From positions 1,875,270-1,939,269 of the forward strand of contig CM034136.1 of the NCBI GenBank assembly GCA_019914995.1: DNA of 64,000 bases. The letters are read 5' to 3'. The DNA is from Acanthochlamys bracteata. Taxonomy: Eukaryota; Streptophyta; Magnoliopsida; Pandanales; Velloziaceae. Each line of letters opens with the position of its first letter. Within the stretch, counting starts at the first letter, position 1. The notes beneath the pieces are model-generated. The model made no database searches, was not told where the DNA came from, and saw only the letters and a program-made list of their open reading frames with translations. Shown piece after piece: positions 1-12,349 of this stretch. A program made the position numbers and the translations under genes.

Positions 1-1617
1 TATCTCCAAAATACAAGAAGCAAGTACACCAGACATGCACGGTAGCATTTAAATGCACTTCACACAAACAGTTAGGGATGGTGCATAGTGATATAGGATC
101 AATCATGCCATAACTGAAACAGAAACATATTCCAAGCACTTGCATGCCCAGATTAGTATTACCTTTGCTGTATCAATGAACACTTCTATGAGCCTGAATT
201 ACATCTATATTAGCATACATTGCAAGTTTCATTTTGCTGGATCAGAAACAATGCCAATACAAATACAAGTATGTCTAGTTGCTCTTAGCTGATGAATTCG
301 ATGAGATTCACAAACCTTGGTCCAACAGTAAGAACAGGGGCAGACCCAGAACAGGGCAAAGTTATAAGAAATCACGACAAAATATAGACACTCTGATTTA
401 ATACATGATATAATGTTTATATTAACTTTTAAAGTCTAATATGCATCACACTCATGTACAACTAGATGAACAATATGATACAATAGAACAATTTCTGGTT
501 CTACTAGAATAATTTATACTTCAACATAAAATAGATCACAAATGAATCACCACAGTCATGCTAGAATGCAAAGTGGGACTAAAGTATTGTTATAACTTCT
601 AAGCATACAAAAACACTTTCTTATCACCATTTGTTTGCAATATCATTAATATAAGGTTCAAAAGTTCTTCCTCTAAATAATTGAAAAGTAGAGATACTGA
701 AAACTCAGTGTAAGAATAAAACAATGTGTAATTATGTTATTGCTATATGGTTTAATTGAAATTATAGAATTTATCTTGCAACAAATTTAAAAGAACTGCT
801 AATTAATAATCACAAAAATTCTCAAAACTAAATGTCTTCAGTCAAGTTCATTTGTTGTAAAATAGATAAAACTGTTTCCTATTTTCGATTGAAAAAGAAG
901 ATAATCTAATTGTATTAATATTGGAAAAGACATGATATATGTATGTTAAAATAAAATTACAAATGTATTTCACCCAATAAAGAAAAACAAATTATTTTGT
1001 CTTACAAAAAATTAAGTACATATAAGGACAACAAAGTATTTAAAGGCAGGAAAAAGGAAGAGAAAAAGATTGGAGCAAAGACTTGAACATGTCACCTCTA
1101 GCTGACCCACTCTTATCCCATCTACTAGGCTACTGATATTTCATTTATTGATTGGGAGACATATAATATACATGGAATTTCTAGGCGGGGCAGTAGCATT
1201 AACCTATAAGGAAATGCTACTGAGTAGGGGGGCAAGATGACTTCCCCCCTCAGTCTGCCTATGAGTAAGAACTTGAAAGATGATCAGGTAACAGGCAACT
1301 AGCCTGTGCTTTTGTAAAAATTTACTGCCAAGATCTCACTACCCAAAAATCACTTCTTAGAAAGTCACTTCCTGTGAAAAGAACACACCTTTCTGGCCAA
1401 GTCCAAATGTTAATGGTCTTTGCATAATCGTCTTTTTGAAGCTTTAAAATAGATAGCTGCAAAATAAATAAAGTTTTACTTGCAGTAGCATGAAGATTGT
1501 CCACGATGCCTTAAGAAACTTAGCACGGTTGACATATCCAACATAAAGTAACACCAAAGACTACCTCTTTAACCATTAATCATCACAAGTTGCAGAAGAA
1601 TGTGATTTCTATATTTT
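1..1617. other. AT-rich non-coding stretch
   Basis: I see no supported gene here. If the NHX gene at 2802-3835 continues, this would be intron or distal sequence, but I found no third NHX exon on the minus strand. A G/C-rich patch near 1180-1265, with runs of G and C, looks like a fragment of a repeat. I could not assign it to a family. Confidence 0.4.
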
Positions 1618-1882
1618 GGGCATGTTTACCTACTGTTAAACTCACTTTTTGAATGTGAGTTTGGATTTGAAATTGAGGTTGATAAAAAATGAGTTTTGTG
1701 TTTACCTTTTATTAAAAGTGAGTTTGGAAGTAAAATTTTTAGTTTAAATTTTGACATATGAAAGTTAAGTTTTTGACTGAAAAATTGAGTTTTGTTTTTG
1801 GTGTTTACTTTGTTTCAAAAGTGAGTTAAAAGTGAATTTTTTTGTGGAAAAAATTGAGTTTATATGGTAGGTAAATATGCCC
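1618..1882. mobile_element. Harbinger-like MITE, about 265 bp
   Basis: The left end reads GGGCATGTTTACCTAC and the right end is its reverse complement with one mismatch (GTAGGTAAATATGCCC). The flanks are TTT on the left and TTA on the right, close to the 3-bp TWA target duplication of PIF/Harbinger elements. The interior is AT-rich and non-coding, with repeated GTGAGTTT-like words. It is a non-autonomous element with no open frame of note. Confidence 0.7.
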
Positions 1883-2801
1883 TTAGAGTTGGTCCCAGAT
1901 CTTGCTCATATACTATCCATTACAAGCGAAAAGGCTTCAAAATTATTCACGTCCTTAAAAATCACTACTACATAGTAGATAGTGTTCCTTGCTGGGCCAC
2001 TTCGTCATCCTTAATTCAGTTTACTTCCCACAATTAATTCAGTTTACTCTTTGGAAAATTTACTCTGGCACCAAATGTTCATCATCTGCTTTTCTTATGA
2101 TGGCATTTTTTTTATAAAAATCAACTACTACACAAGTAGTTGCAGCTCAAGAGCAGCCAAGTCGAGGATACTAACAGATGGTACAAGAGTGCAATCAAGT
2201 TGTAGGCTAACTGCTTCCTCAAAAACCTCAAGAGACAAAGAGATATAAACAGCATCTAGATCTCAACAACTGAAAGTTGATAGGAGCAAATCCATGTAGC
2301 TTTCCTCTAGAACTAAAGCAACCATCCATATTTGTAGTATCAAAAGTTAATATCACATGATTCATGTTAAAAGGGCACAGCAAGTGGACTACTCACAGTC
2401 CATACACTGTTTACCCTCATAAATGCAAAAAAGCGAAACAGATACCACCAAATACTTTAAGATCCATTTCCATGTCCCTGTCCTTCAGAACCAATCTATG
2501 TTCACGAAGCCAAAATCTAACTTTACATCTGACATTTAACAAAATAGTGACTAAAAGATTAACACAAAAAAAGCTCATAATGTATGCTGTCAAGTTTAGT
2601 CAACCCAGAACCTTACAAAATAAACTTGTAAAAATAGGAAGAATTGCAAATTACCAAAATCTATAGGAGGGAATCTGAAATGCTGTTGAATTTCAACATT
2701 TAATGACCAAGTACATGCTTGTAAAGTAAAAGAAATCAGATTATTGCCACACATGCATGATATGTTTGAATTAAGCTAGAAAGAAAGCCAGAGTTAGTTA
2801 C

Positions 2802-3835
2802 CCAGCATTGAATATAATTGGTGGAAGGAGATAGATGAAGAAGAGATCCTCACTAAAGACCAAAATGTGGGAGCTCCTCCCCTTTGTTGTAAGCAGAATC
2901 ACAACTCCTGTGCACAAGCCCTGCAGTATATCAACAAACACAATGATGCCTACTCAACTGATTTGCAATTCTCATAAAGATTCAAACTTTCTTAAAGGAA
3001 ATCAAGATAAAAATTTTGGAGGCAAAAAATTCAATAAATAGAAAACCAACTACAGAAGTCAGCAACTAAAAGGGCTCGTAAATCCCCATGCAAGAATTCA
3101 GGCTTCATCAAGATGAGATACAAGAACAAAAGAACTAAACATTAAAGGTGTGTCTATCCCTCGATTCTCATTAAGATTCATATGGCAAGTGAATGTGAGT
3201 AATGAAGGACGGCAAACAAAAGCAGCATCAGCATCGTCATCAATAACAAGAGTAATCACATGAGAACACCTCAACCAAGCCGCCAATTACGCAATAAAAA
3301 CAACAACCTCTGTCCGCAAACTTCTTAATACCCGCAACAATCTCTTAAAGATTCAACAAGACCAAAAAAAGAAAAAGAAGAAGAAAAAGAAACAGAGAGT
3401 AAAATAAATAAGTCCCGGCACAGAGGATACATCCTATGATTCAAGCAGCAGAAAACAAGTAAATCTAATATGGACCACCTCCTCAATCAAAGAAAAGATT
3501 TCAAACTTTTGCAAAAGAGTAACCGGAGAATTACCCAAAATACAACAGCTAACACAGAATGACAAAATCTTTACTTGACCAACTTTTCAATTCCTCAAAA
3601 GGATTCAAACTTTGGTATAAATAGGTGGAGAGAGAGAGAGAGAGAGAGAGATTGAAAGACTAACGATGATGAGAGCTGTGATGGACTCATTCATCCACCG
3701 GTTTTCTTCAAGAAGATGACCGAGAACGATGCACATGCAAAGCAACGCAACGAATAGATTGATGGCGATAACCGACGCGTGGTCGGAAGTGGAAAGCCAT
3801 CCGCCACTGCCGAAGATTGCTTCAGCAACAGCCAT
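2802..3835 (-). CDS. NHX: Vacuolar-type Na+/H+ antiporter (NHX), first two exons only
   Basis: NHX proteins exchange Na+ or K+ for H+ across the vacuolar membrane. Exon 1 (3835 down to 3665, 57 codons) starts with MAVAEAIFG and holds the family's TSDHAS, NLFVALL and GHLLEENRWMNESITAL motifs, including the first membrane segments. It ends at a GT donor in phase 0. Exon 2 (2920 down to 2802) follows an AG acceptor and reads TGVVILLTTK, then SSHILVFSEDLFF and LLPPIIFNAG, the conserved amiloride-binding region, ending in phase 2 at a GTAA donor. The two exons are open and splice in frame. I could not find exon 3 in the remaining 2.8 kb, so the gene either has a long intron and continues off the window or is a truncated fragment. 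An (AG)n tract lies in intron 1. Confidence 0.85.
3631..3652. repeat. (AG)n microsatellite in NHX intron 1
   Basis: About eleven AG units in a row lie just downstream of NHX exon 1 on the coding strand, where they read as (CT)n near the 5' splice site. Confidence 0.9.
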
Positions 3836-5459
3836 GGCGGCGCACCCTCCAACTCTTCTTCCTCTTCCGCTAAAGAATCAATTCTTGATCTTGGTAACAG
3901 AATAAAGACGACAGATTCCTCGGAAAGAATTGAGGAGAAATTCCACGCTTGATTAATTCCTTTATCTATTTTCTTAAATTTCTTGGAAAGAAACTTTTTT
4001 TTTTTTGGAGTTTCTGGAACTGAAGTGGAATGAACGGAACGATGATTGTGGGGGACTTCCGAAGGATCAACTACGAAACACTGTAAAAAGCAAAACCAAA
4101 ACAAAAACCGAAACAAAAATAAAAATATTGAAACGAATGAATGAAATAAAATTGAATGATTTTTAATTTAATAGATGGACCGGACTCCGGAGGTAAAGAG
4201 AGAAGAAGGAAAAAAAATTTTAATTCGAACAGACGAACACGCCTGATTTTTATTTATTTTTAGGAAAGAGAACAAAATTATTTCTTTTTCTGCTGCATAG
4301 GAGAAATTATAAACAAAGATTTCTTCATTTATTTAGCTAAAACGTTAGACAAACATAATGAGACAAAATATAGGTATTTCTTACTTATAAAACACTCTGA
4401 AATTATTCTTCTTTTATAATTAACTACGTCTAACTATTGCGAACAATTTAAAAGATTCTCTTTCTAATCCAATTAATTTAACTTGTTTTTCTATTTTCTT
4501 TTCTAACCCCTAACATAATGAGACTAGTTAATTGTGTGGTATGCTTTAAAAATTGACTATCATCTTTTATATTAACGGAATAATTGTTTTTAGAATTCAA
4601 TTTTTAATCAAAAATTTAGTTTGAAATATTTTATATTTATCTTTTTATTAAAAAATTTATTTTTTGTCACTTCTTTTTAAATTCTATTTTCCACAATAAT
4701 ATTTTAAAATAAAAATTTTCACTTTAATTTTATTTTAATAATAAATTAATAAAACATTAAGCTCATATTTTAATAGTTATTTTTTATGTAATTTATTTTA
4801 ATAAGCTTATTTTTGTAACTTATTTTTTAAAAAATAACAAGCTCTAAGCTAAGACGTGGAAGAAATACCAACCAAGATTTGTCAAACTTCATTTTATATA
4901 TTTTATTAATATCTCACTTTAGTATTTTAACCAAATTAATAAGTTAGATCATAATTCAAAACATGTCCTAAAGAATTTGAAATACTAAAGTATGATATTA
5001 TACACGACATAAAAATGTGTCACAAAATATTTTTTTTTGAAAATTTGTGGTCATTTTTTTAATTAAAGTTCGTTTCTGTAAAGAAATTTCCCTCCAAAGA
5101 CATGTATAAGAAGTTTATGGGTATGAAGTTGTGCATGACCTATGAAGTTGTGCATGACCTCTACGTCGAGTTGAACCTCTACTACTCAAGTTAAATTTTG
5201 ACCAAACTAAATTAAGTTGAATTTACAATAATGAAAATTTTGATTTTATTATTTGAAAAGAATTCAACTTTTTATGTATTTTAAGTTGAGTAAAAATTTC
5301 TTTGATCAAATTTCCATTACATATAATATAATAATAAAATATAGTTACTAATATAGGTTAGATGTATTTGCTCAAACCAAAATATTGATAAAAAATATAT
5401 TTCTCTAAAAACAAGTACTTCTGTTAGCAATTAATAGGTTAAAAAAAACACACACACAC
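3836..5459. other. Presumed NHX upstream region and AT-rich spacer
   Basis: The first 300 bases, read on the minus strand, should hold the NHX 5' leader and core promoter. I cannot fix a TATA box or start site. The rest is AT-rich (4300-5400) with no supported coding sequence. A (CA)n tract at about 5450-5458 touches the left end of the UTP25 inverted duplication. Confidence 0.4.
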
Positions 5460-8240
5460 TGATCAAGGAACATGTCGCTGCTAAGGATAACTTCGCTCCC
5501 ACTTTTTTTTTTCTTGTTGAGCTTTCTATCATTCTTGGTGACAATATTCTCTGTTCTATATATGTGACTTAACTGCAAAATATGGACATTAAAAACCTAT
5601 TAACTATTGATAGCAAAATTATCGTACATCTAATATAGGTAAGAAATGCTAAGATACACACAATATACATTAGGTAAGCATCCATGACTAAAGAATCTTT
5701 CTTGTGACTTTTGAGATAAAAGGGTTTATTGCCTGCCACAATTTGAAAAACCAATTAGTTTTAGTTTTCACTGGCAAAGGCATCCCTCAAATATGGGAGT
5801 TGCCTGTGTTCATACCAAATGCGTAAGAGTAGACCAGCAAAAGTATGGAAATAGCAAAGGAAGTTGTAAAAATAGAATGATTGCTGGGAATTTTGGTAAA
5901 ATCCTATATTCTTAGATCAAGCAAGCAAGTATTCTATCCTAACTGAAACACATTATACAACTAGAGTTAGAGTACATTAATTTCAACAAGATAATTAGCT
6001 AAAAGAAAACTGATTTTATACTTTCTTATCAAAACATACTAGTTATTCTATGGAGATGTTTCCATATAAGTGGTCGATGAATTAATCAAATGTCTCTAAC
6101 TGCGAATTAGTGAGGTGCATCTCTATTGTGGCTAAGAGTAGCATGCGAATAGTTTTGCCTAGTACAACGCATATAATATTTATGTACCAACAGGCAAACA
6201 TAAAGTTATTCTGCACACATCGCAAAATGCTAATGCATGAACAATCTTACAAAGAAATATGAAAGAAAACGTCAAAATTGTGTACACAATCCAATAGCAG
6301 CCTGTGTCCTCATAGAAGATTCATCCCTTCAAACACAAGACATATGTACACATATCATAAACAAGAATGCCGAATGTATATTGAATTTCAAAATGATTCA
6401 ACAGTTCAAATACATCTCATAGATATAAAAAATTATTCATCATCAAGTAGATCATCGAATCTCTCATCAGATGAATATTAAGAATGCTTATGTTCAACGG
6501 AAAAAGCAAGAATAGAGAATAATGCTTAAAGAGAGAAAAGAAAACACTAGATTTAACGAATAAAAATCATCAGATCTTTTACTGTTATAAATAGTTAGCC
6601 AATGGTCACACAACTTTTATTTTAGCCTATGAAAAGGACAAGTACTGGCCTCCTAAAAAGAAAACAACCAACAAGCTCATATGAGCAATAGCAAAAAAGA
6701 AAATAGATATAAAAGTTGATGTGCACAACTTCTATAACATGAGTGACGCTGATGTTCAGATACAATGAGCACATTGTTTCAAACAATGCAAAAGATATAA
6801 GAAAAGCTAATATCGTACAAATTTTAAAGTGCAAAAAAATAATAAAAAAATAATTTTGAACAATGAAAGACTATAAAGGTCATACGGACGAAGAGTCCAA
6901 GCATACCTGCAATTGCAAAGGTTGTTCTCCTGTACCTATCCACTTAGACATTGGTAAATGAGGTGCAGGTATATCCCATCCGAATTCCATTTTCTTTTTC
7001 ATTAACTTATCAACATTTTCACTTTTCCGATTATGCTCAAAGTGACTATAAAAAGAGCTGCATAAAATTTTGAAACAATTACCTAAACTACATATAATCA
7101 ACTTACTACGACAAGATCAAGAGAAGATTATTCACACTATCCTTTTCAAAATGTGATGCTTTCTTCAATGTTTGATGAAACTTATAGTTCTGCAAGTCGA
7201 AGTAAAACAACTACCTTTGGGTTTTCAACTCGAGATCCTTGTTATCACTCTCAGCGAAAGGAGTCTCATCTCCATCAGAGACGCCACCATCATAGTTCAA
7301 TTCCATAGTATCAGAAGTATTAGTAACTTCTTGATCATCTGTTGAAACAGATGCACCGCTACATCCTGACACATCAAAGCAAGATATGTTTATGTCATGT
7401 AAGATAAGGTACAAGAGCTGACATGTAGATGACAGAATTTCTTCGATTTGATTCAGGTGAAGTTAATTAAACAGATGCTTATTTTGTTAATAATGTAGTA
7501 GCTTATCACCTTCTTCCTCATCAAGACTAATACTGTCGGAGCACAAATCTCCAGCTTCTGCTGAATCAATTGGAGCTTGTTCTTCTAATCTTCTTCCGCT
7601 GCTGCTCAGCAATCCAAATTATTGAGAGCATATGAATAAGATCTTATAAATTAATCATTAAGTGAACATATGATCAAAAGGTTTACTTGGCCACTTGAAG
7701 GTCATTGAGCTTGTTACTAGAAGATCTCAATTTAGTTGCCGCTATCACTCGTTCTTCCTGAACATTCATCAAATCAAATGGAGGTTTTATCTACTATGAA
7801 CTGTTTGTAAAATTTGAAAGACTGAGTCATTAGAAACTAAAAACAAAAACACTTATTACCGTTTTCGAGTTCGGCCCTTATAAATAAGAGATGGCAATTT
7901 TGGACCCGATTTAAAACCACCCGATAAAGTCGGATTCGGATCAAATTTTAACTGAATTTGGGTCAATTTTGGATCAATTCGAAAAAGTCGAGTTCGGCTC
8001 TTGTTAGCCAATTCTTCTTCTTTGCTATTTATGTGTTTGCCGATAGTTTTTTCTGTTTAATTGCTAACATAAACAATCAGAAAAAAAAATAAAATGAAAA
8101 TAGTCACTCAATATAAGAACTAGAAAAAGCGAACACAAACAATACGGCGTAGTTGAAGAAGTGGTATAGTGAAAAAAGATGGAACATTTATTCTTGTTCT
8201 CGTTCTTCTTGTTATTCTTACTGCAATCGAATCTAGCCAT
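5460..8240 (-). pseudogene. UTP25: UTP25/NOF1 pseudogene, truncated left copy (exons 1-8)
   Basis: This is the 5' part of a gene for UTP25 (plant NOF1, animal DEF), a U3 snoRNP/SSU-processome protein with a degenerate helicase fold, needed for 18S rRNA processing. Exon equivalents in order on the minus strand are: start codon at 8240 (MARFDCSKNN), about 7760-7689, 7606-7519, 7367-7216 (acidic STDDQEV/DGDETPF), 7057-6907 (KWIGTGEQ), 6645-6525, 5737-5640 (KPFYLK) and a partial exon 8 cut at 5460. Damage specific to this copy: the GLKQKL region has CAA changed to TAA, the following donor GT is TT, 30 bases encoding the SYRDIMHC region are missing, and exon 8 is frameshifted. It keeps sense codons at two sites where the right copy has stops. 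It cannot make a full protein. Confidence 0.88.
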
Positions 8241-8678
8241 TGATGAAGAAAGAAACCTTTGCTTTGATTTGTGTTGTTCTGCTGTCACAAACTGACAGAT
8301 AGAAAGAGGGTTAATGGGGGCGGCAGTGGCAAAGAATCAATCTTTGTATTCTTATATTAAAGTATATTAAGGGTGAGGTTGTTGTGTTCATTTTTTTTGT
8401 GGCTTTAAATTAGCTGCATGAAGTATATTAAAAGAGCAAGTGAAAAACAAGAAACTATTAATAAAGAAAGTTCTGCTTTTATTTTTACTTGCATGATGGG
8501 CGTGCTTATCAATTTCTTAAACTCTGTTTTTAAAATTTAATTTAATATAAAATAAATAAAGTTTTTAAAAAAAAATTTATTATTAATACAAATTTATAAA
8601 AAAACTATTAATTATTTTAATTTTAATATAATTTTTTAAACTCGTTTTAAAAAAATAATTTTATCTATAGTAAACACA
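5460..8678. repeat. Left arm of the UTP25 inverted duplication
   Basis: This stretch is the reverse complement of 13583-17271. The outer edge is at a TGATCAAGGAACATG junction inside UTP25 exon 8, next to a (CA)n tract. The inner edge is at the end of an AT-rich MITE-like element. In the exon 4 stretch I counted about 6 differences in 151 bases between the arms. The arm lacks the 296-bp MITE present in the right arm and has other small indels. Confidence 0.9.
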
Positions 8679-8689
8679 GATAAAAGGAA

Positions 8690-10330
8690 AAGAAGAAGAA
8701 GAAGATCTTGAAGAATTAGGATTAAGCTACTTTAAAGGTTCGGTGAATCAGGGCTTCTCCAACAGAATGTTGAGGATGTCTACAAAATGCATGATTTACT
8801 ATGCCCCCTGGCTCGACATCTCACTCGAGACGAAGTATGGTGTGAACCTGCCAAAAGATGGAAAGAAGTATTGTTTAAATCATTAGATCTTTCGTCACAG
8901 CGAAAACTTTATCGAGTATACATTTTAACTGAAGCGGAGAAGAAACACATTTCTATTTCGAGGAGAGGGAAGGAGGAAGGCATTTACTTGAGAACATTAT
9001 TGACAGGTGACACAGAATTCTCAATTGATCACTTTGGAAGCCTGGGCCATCTCAGAGTCCTCCGAATTCATCTTCCTGCAGAAAGGCCACATAACTCTTT
9101 AGGAAACCTTATATATTTGAGGTATTTGAATCTACAGAAGAGCGGAATAAGTGAGATGCCAGATAGTATAGGATCATTGAGAAATCTAAAATCTTTTGGA
9201 TTTGTTTGGATGCGATTCTTTACAGAGACTTCCGAAAAGCATTGGTTTATTGACTAACCTACTCTATCTCAATCTCGAACAAACGAACTTAGATAGCATT
9301 CCAGTTGGAGTAAGGAATCTTCAGAAACTTCAGACTAATAAATTTGGGAAGAGCATATTTTGAGAGAAAATGATCCTTTTTGGAAAACACAGCTCATCTA
9401 GATTGTCTTACATTAAGAGGTGGGGGGTACGTTGGTGAAGAAGAAGCAACTTCTCAAGAAGAAGTTGAGGAGGTTATGGAAGAGTTGTGTCCTCCGCAGG
9501 GGCTCCAAGAATTATATACATTCTATCTCCGAACTCGCACATATCCTAGATGGATGGATGAGTCACCATCCGCCCTCTAAAACGTGAGGATATTGAGCCT
9601 TCTCTGTTGCCCTCAATGGAAAGAACTCCCTACATTGTGTCATCTACTCGTGACTGGAGTTGTTGAATATCTTTAGAATATTTTCGGTTGTTGAAATCGG
9701 CCCTGAATATTTCCTCCCACTAATGCAAGACTAGGTGCTTAATAATAGTGAAAGTAGAGTTTGTTCCTTCCCTAAATTAGAGACTCTTTCTTTCAAGAAC
9801 ATGGGCAGTTGGAAAGAATGGCGCTGGATGAACGAGGAGGAAGAACAAAGTAGTGGCATCTTACAATTGTTACCACGGCTGAAAGAGTTGAAAATCTCTT
9901 CTTGCAGCGAGCTGAGATGTCTTCCCCACGCTCTCCCTAACCATGCCACAGTCTTGATAGATTTGCGGATCGTATATGCTTTACAAGTTAGAGGAGGTTA
10001 AAAACCTCCGCTTCATCAGAAAATTAACAATCAGTAAGTGTCATGCTCTAAAGAGAATAAGAGATCTACCGTCTCTTGAATCTCTAGATATATTAAGTTG
10101 TATGAACTTAAAGGATGCGGATGGTCTGCCCGAGCTTCAGAAAGTGCACATTAGATGTGCGGATAGTCTTGTTGAATGACTTTTAAATAATACAGTAGTA
10201 GCAGCAACTAGTTTCTTCTCCAAACTCTAGAATCTCCAGATTGAAGTTGAGAACAAGTTAAGCATTATCCATAGGCTTTCTGATTAGGATGCATCGACAG
10301 CATCAGGCACATCCAGCATGTTGATGTCAA
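8690..10330 (+). pseudogene. NLR (CC-NBS-LRR type) resistance gene fragment, LRR region only
   Basis: The fragment opens with a region just before the MHD motif (LLQQNVEDVYKMHDLL), which marks the end of an NB-ARC domain. Leucine-rich repeats follow: LGHLRVLRIHL, LIYLRYLNLQKSGISEMP (8787-9257), LLYLNLEQT (about 9260-9320, another frame), PQGLQELYTFYL (9380-9580), FPKLETLSFKNM and LPRLKELKISSC (9735-10001), then SLESLDILSCMNLKDADGL (9976-10179). NLRs are intracellular immune receptors. The coiled-coil and the nucleotide-binding P-loop part are absent, and the LRR is split over several frames with stops, so this is a 5'-truncated, decayed copy. It lies between the two UTP25 arms, starting right at the inner edge of the left arm. 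Confidence 0.88.
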
Positions 10331-10835
10331 GACAAACGATGAAGCTGCATTCATTTTGTACACTAAATCTCCCTTCTCCTTTAGGGCGCATATATCGGCC
10401 CATGTCTTAGAATTGGAAGAGTAAAGTCAAAAGTTGACCAGAGCAGGTAACCATTGACTCCCCTCCACGAGCATCCACTACTAGTGCTCACCCGATTTAA
10501 GGATTAATTTTACCACGAGTGCGGAGAAGAAGGCTAGTACATCTCTTACTGCTGCGAAAGCTGCGGATTCCATTTGCGTTCCATCAAAGTGCGCAATCCA
10601 AAAAAAAGAAAGTAATAAGAGCACTGAAATTTGCTGAGTGTCGTAGAATTAATAAGAAATTTATGACAATATATATTTTAGTCTTTATTATCTTATAAGA
10701 ATTACTAATTACTTGTTGATTAATTAAAATTTGTTAATTAAAATTACTTGTTGATACCACCTAAGAATAATATGGTTTCACTTACCAAAGTTCACCTCCC
10801 ATTTGCTAGGGCACATCAGGCAAAGAATAAAACCA

Positions 10836-10927
10836 AGCCCAACCCACTAGAAAACCGGGTGTAACTTGTAATAAGAGAATTCAACTAAACCTATCCTGCA
10901 AATACGAAAACTTTCTGAAAACCCTAA
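10836..10927 (+). promoter_or_regulatory. Site II and telo-box promoter elements of the fibrillarin gene
   Basis: AGCCCA at 10836-10841 is the reverse complement of TGGGCT, a site II (TCP-bound) element. A telo-box AAACCCTAA lies at about 10919-10927, some 34 bases before the start codon. This pairing is known from promoters of plant ribosomal-protein and nucleolar genes. Its place just upstream of a fibrillarin first exon fits, so the promoter came with the fragment. Confidence 0.7.
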
Positions 10928-10960
10928 ACCCTCTCTCTCAAAAATCTATCAGCCGCAATC

Positions 10961-12349
10961 ATGAGGCCCCCAAGAGGTAATCAAAGTATTTCAATATTTC
11001 AACTCTAATTCTCATTGTTTCTGTTATTTAGATAGATTCAGCACTGTAAGACTCGTGTTTCAAATGTTTTTCCCTTCTGAAGTCGGTGATTGATTCGGTT
11101 TTTTCTGCTGTTTGCTCTAGATCCCTTGAAAATTTTGAAAATTTCATTCTGAAGTGGTAATCTGTTAGTGTTAGAAGATCGTTTGAAGTTTTTTATTTGA
11201 GTGCATGTGGAACGTGTTTGATTTCGGGGTTACATTTTGGAACTGCTATAACTGTGTTAGGGCTTGTTAGTCATTATACACAGAAATTTTAGGTTTCGAT
11301 TGGTTATTAAAACTATAGTTGTTTTGTAAGCTTAAAGATTGTTGAAAGTTTCTTTGTTCTTTGATTTCATGTGGAATGCTCGACTTTTGGTGAGCTTTTT
11401 TTCCTTTTAAAGTTTTTTTAAACTTTTATTAAATGACTAGCCGTGTTAAGACTTGTTGGTTGTTATTAGAAACTTTGTGTTTGTTTTTATGTTTCATGTT
11501 TTTGAATCATACCAGGTGGTGGGGATTCTTTTTTTTCTGCATTTCATGTGGAATGTCTTCTTTATATGTTTTTAACTTGTTTTAGTTCCTGTGCTAGGGC
11601 TTGCTAGTCATTGTTTAGTGGAATTTTGTTATTTCATTTTTTCGAAACATGATCAGATGGTAGGAATTTTAGAAGTGGTTAGTAATTGTTTTGGTGATTT
11701 TGGTTTGATTCATGATCAGGTAATGAGAAAAATAGATGTTGTTGTAAGTTTAGATAACTGCATTGATTAGTTTTCTTCCCTTAGGTGAAAATTTTTTATT
11801 TGAAGTGAAGCTCTGATGATGTTATTATCTATCAGAAATTTGTTTTCTGTTATTTTAACATTTCTGAAAGAAATCAGGACGTGGAGGTGGCTTCAGAGGC
11901 CGTAGTGATGGTGGTGGTAGAGGTAGGGGCCGTGGTGGTGGTGGAAGAGGTGAGGGTGGAAGCTTTGGTGGTAGAGGTCGTGGTGGCGGCTGTGGGGCGG
12001 GGAGAGGCTATGGAGGTCGTGGTGGTGGAATGAAGGGAGGAAGCAAGGTTGTTGTTGAGCCACATAGACGTGAAGGTGTTTTCATTGCAAAGGGCAAAGA
12101 AGATGCGCTTTGCACTAAGAACATGGTCCCTAGAGAATCAGTCTATGGTGAGAAGAGGATTGCTGTGCCGGTAATTGCAAAAGCTGCGACTTCTGTGTCA
12201 AGCTTGTGTTTAGTTTGGTGAAAAAGGTATTAATTGGTCTTTGTGGATTGCAGAATGAAGATGGGAGCAAGATGGAGTCCAGAGTGTGGAACCCCTTCAG
12301 ATCAAAGCTTGCTGCTACTATTCTTGGTGGCGTTGACAGTATCTGGATT
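10961..12349 (+). pseudogene. FIB: Fibrillarin gene fragment (exons 1-3, methyltransferase domain missing)
   Basis: Fibrillarin is the box C/D snoRNP 2'-O-methyltransferase of the nucleolus. Exon 1 (10961-10976) gives MRPPR. Exon 2 (11878-12170) gives a glycine/arginine-rich (GAR) segment, then [27 protein letters not shown] and YGEKRIAVP. Exon 3 (12254-12349) gives [19 protein letters not shown] and [10 protein letters not shown], ending at a GTGAGT donor. All three exons join in frame with canonical sites. The next expected segment (the SAM-binding KVLYLGAASGT region) is not in the following 1.2 kb, which is AT-rich and transposon-like. The piece could encode about 135 residues without the catalytic core. 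The intron 1 position just after the MRPP start matches the plant gene layout. Confidence 0.9.

Noticed and set aside
3691-4116. A 141-codon minus-strand open frame overlapping NHX exon 1
   Set aside because: It is a shadow of the NHX leader and exon in another frame, with low-complexity Lys and Leu runs and no family marks.
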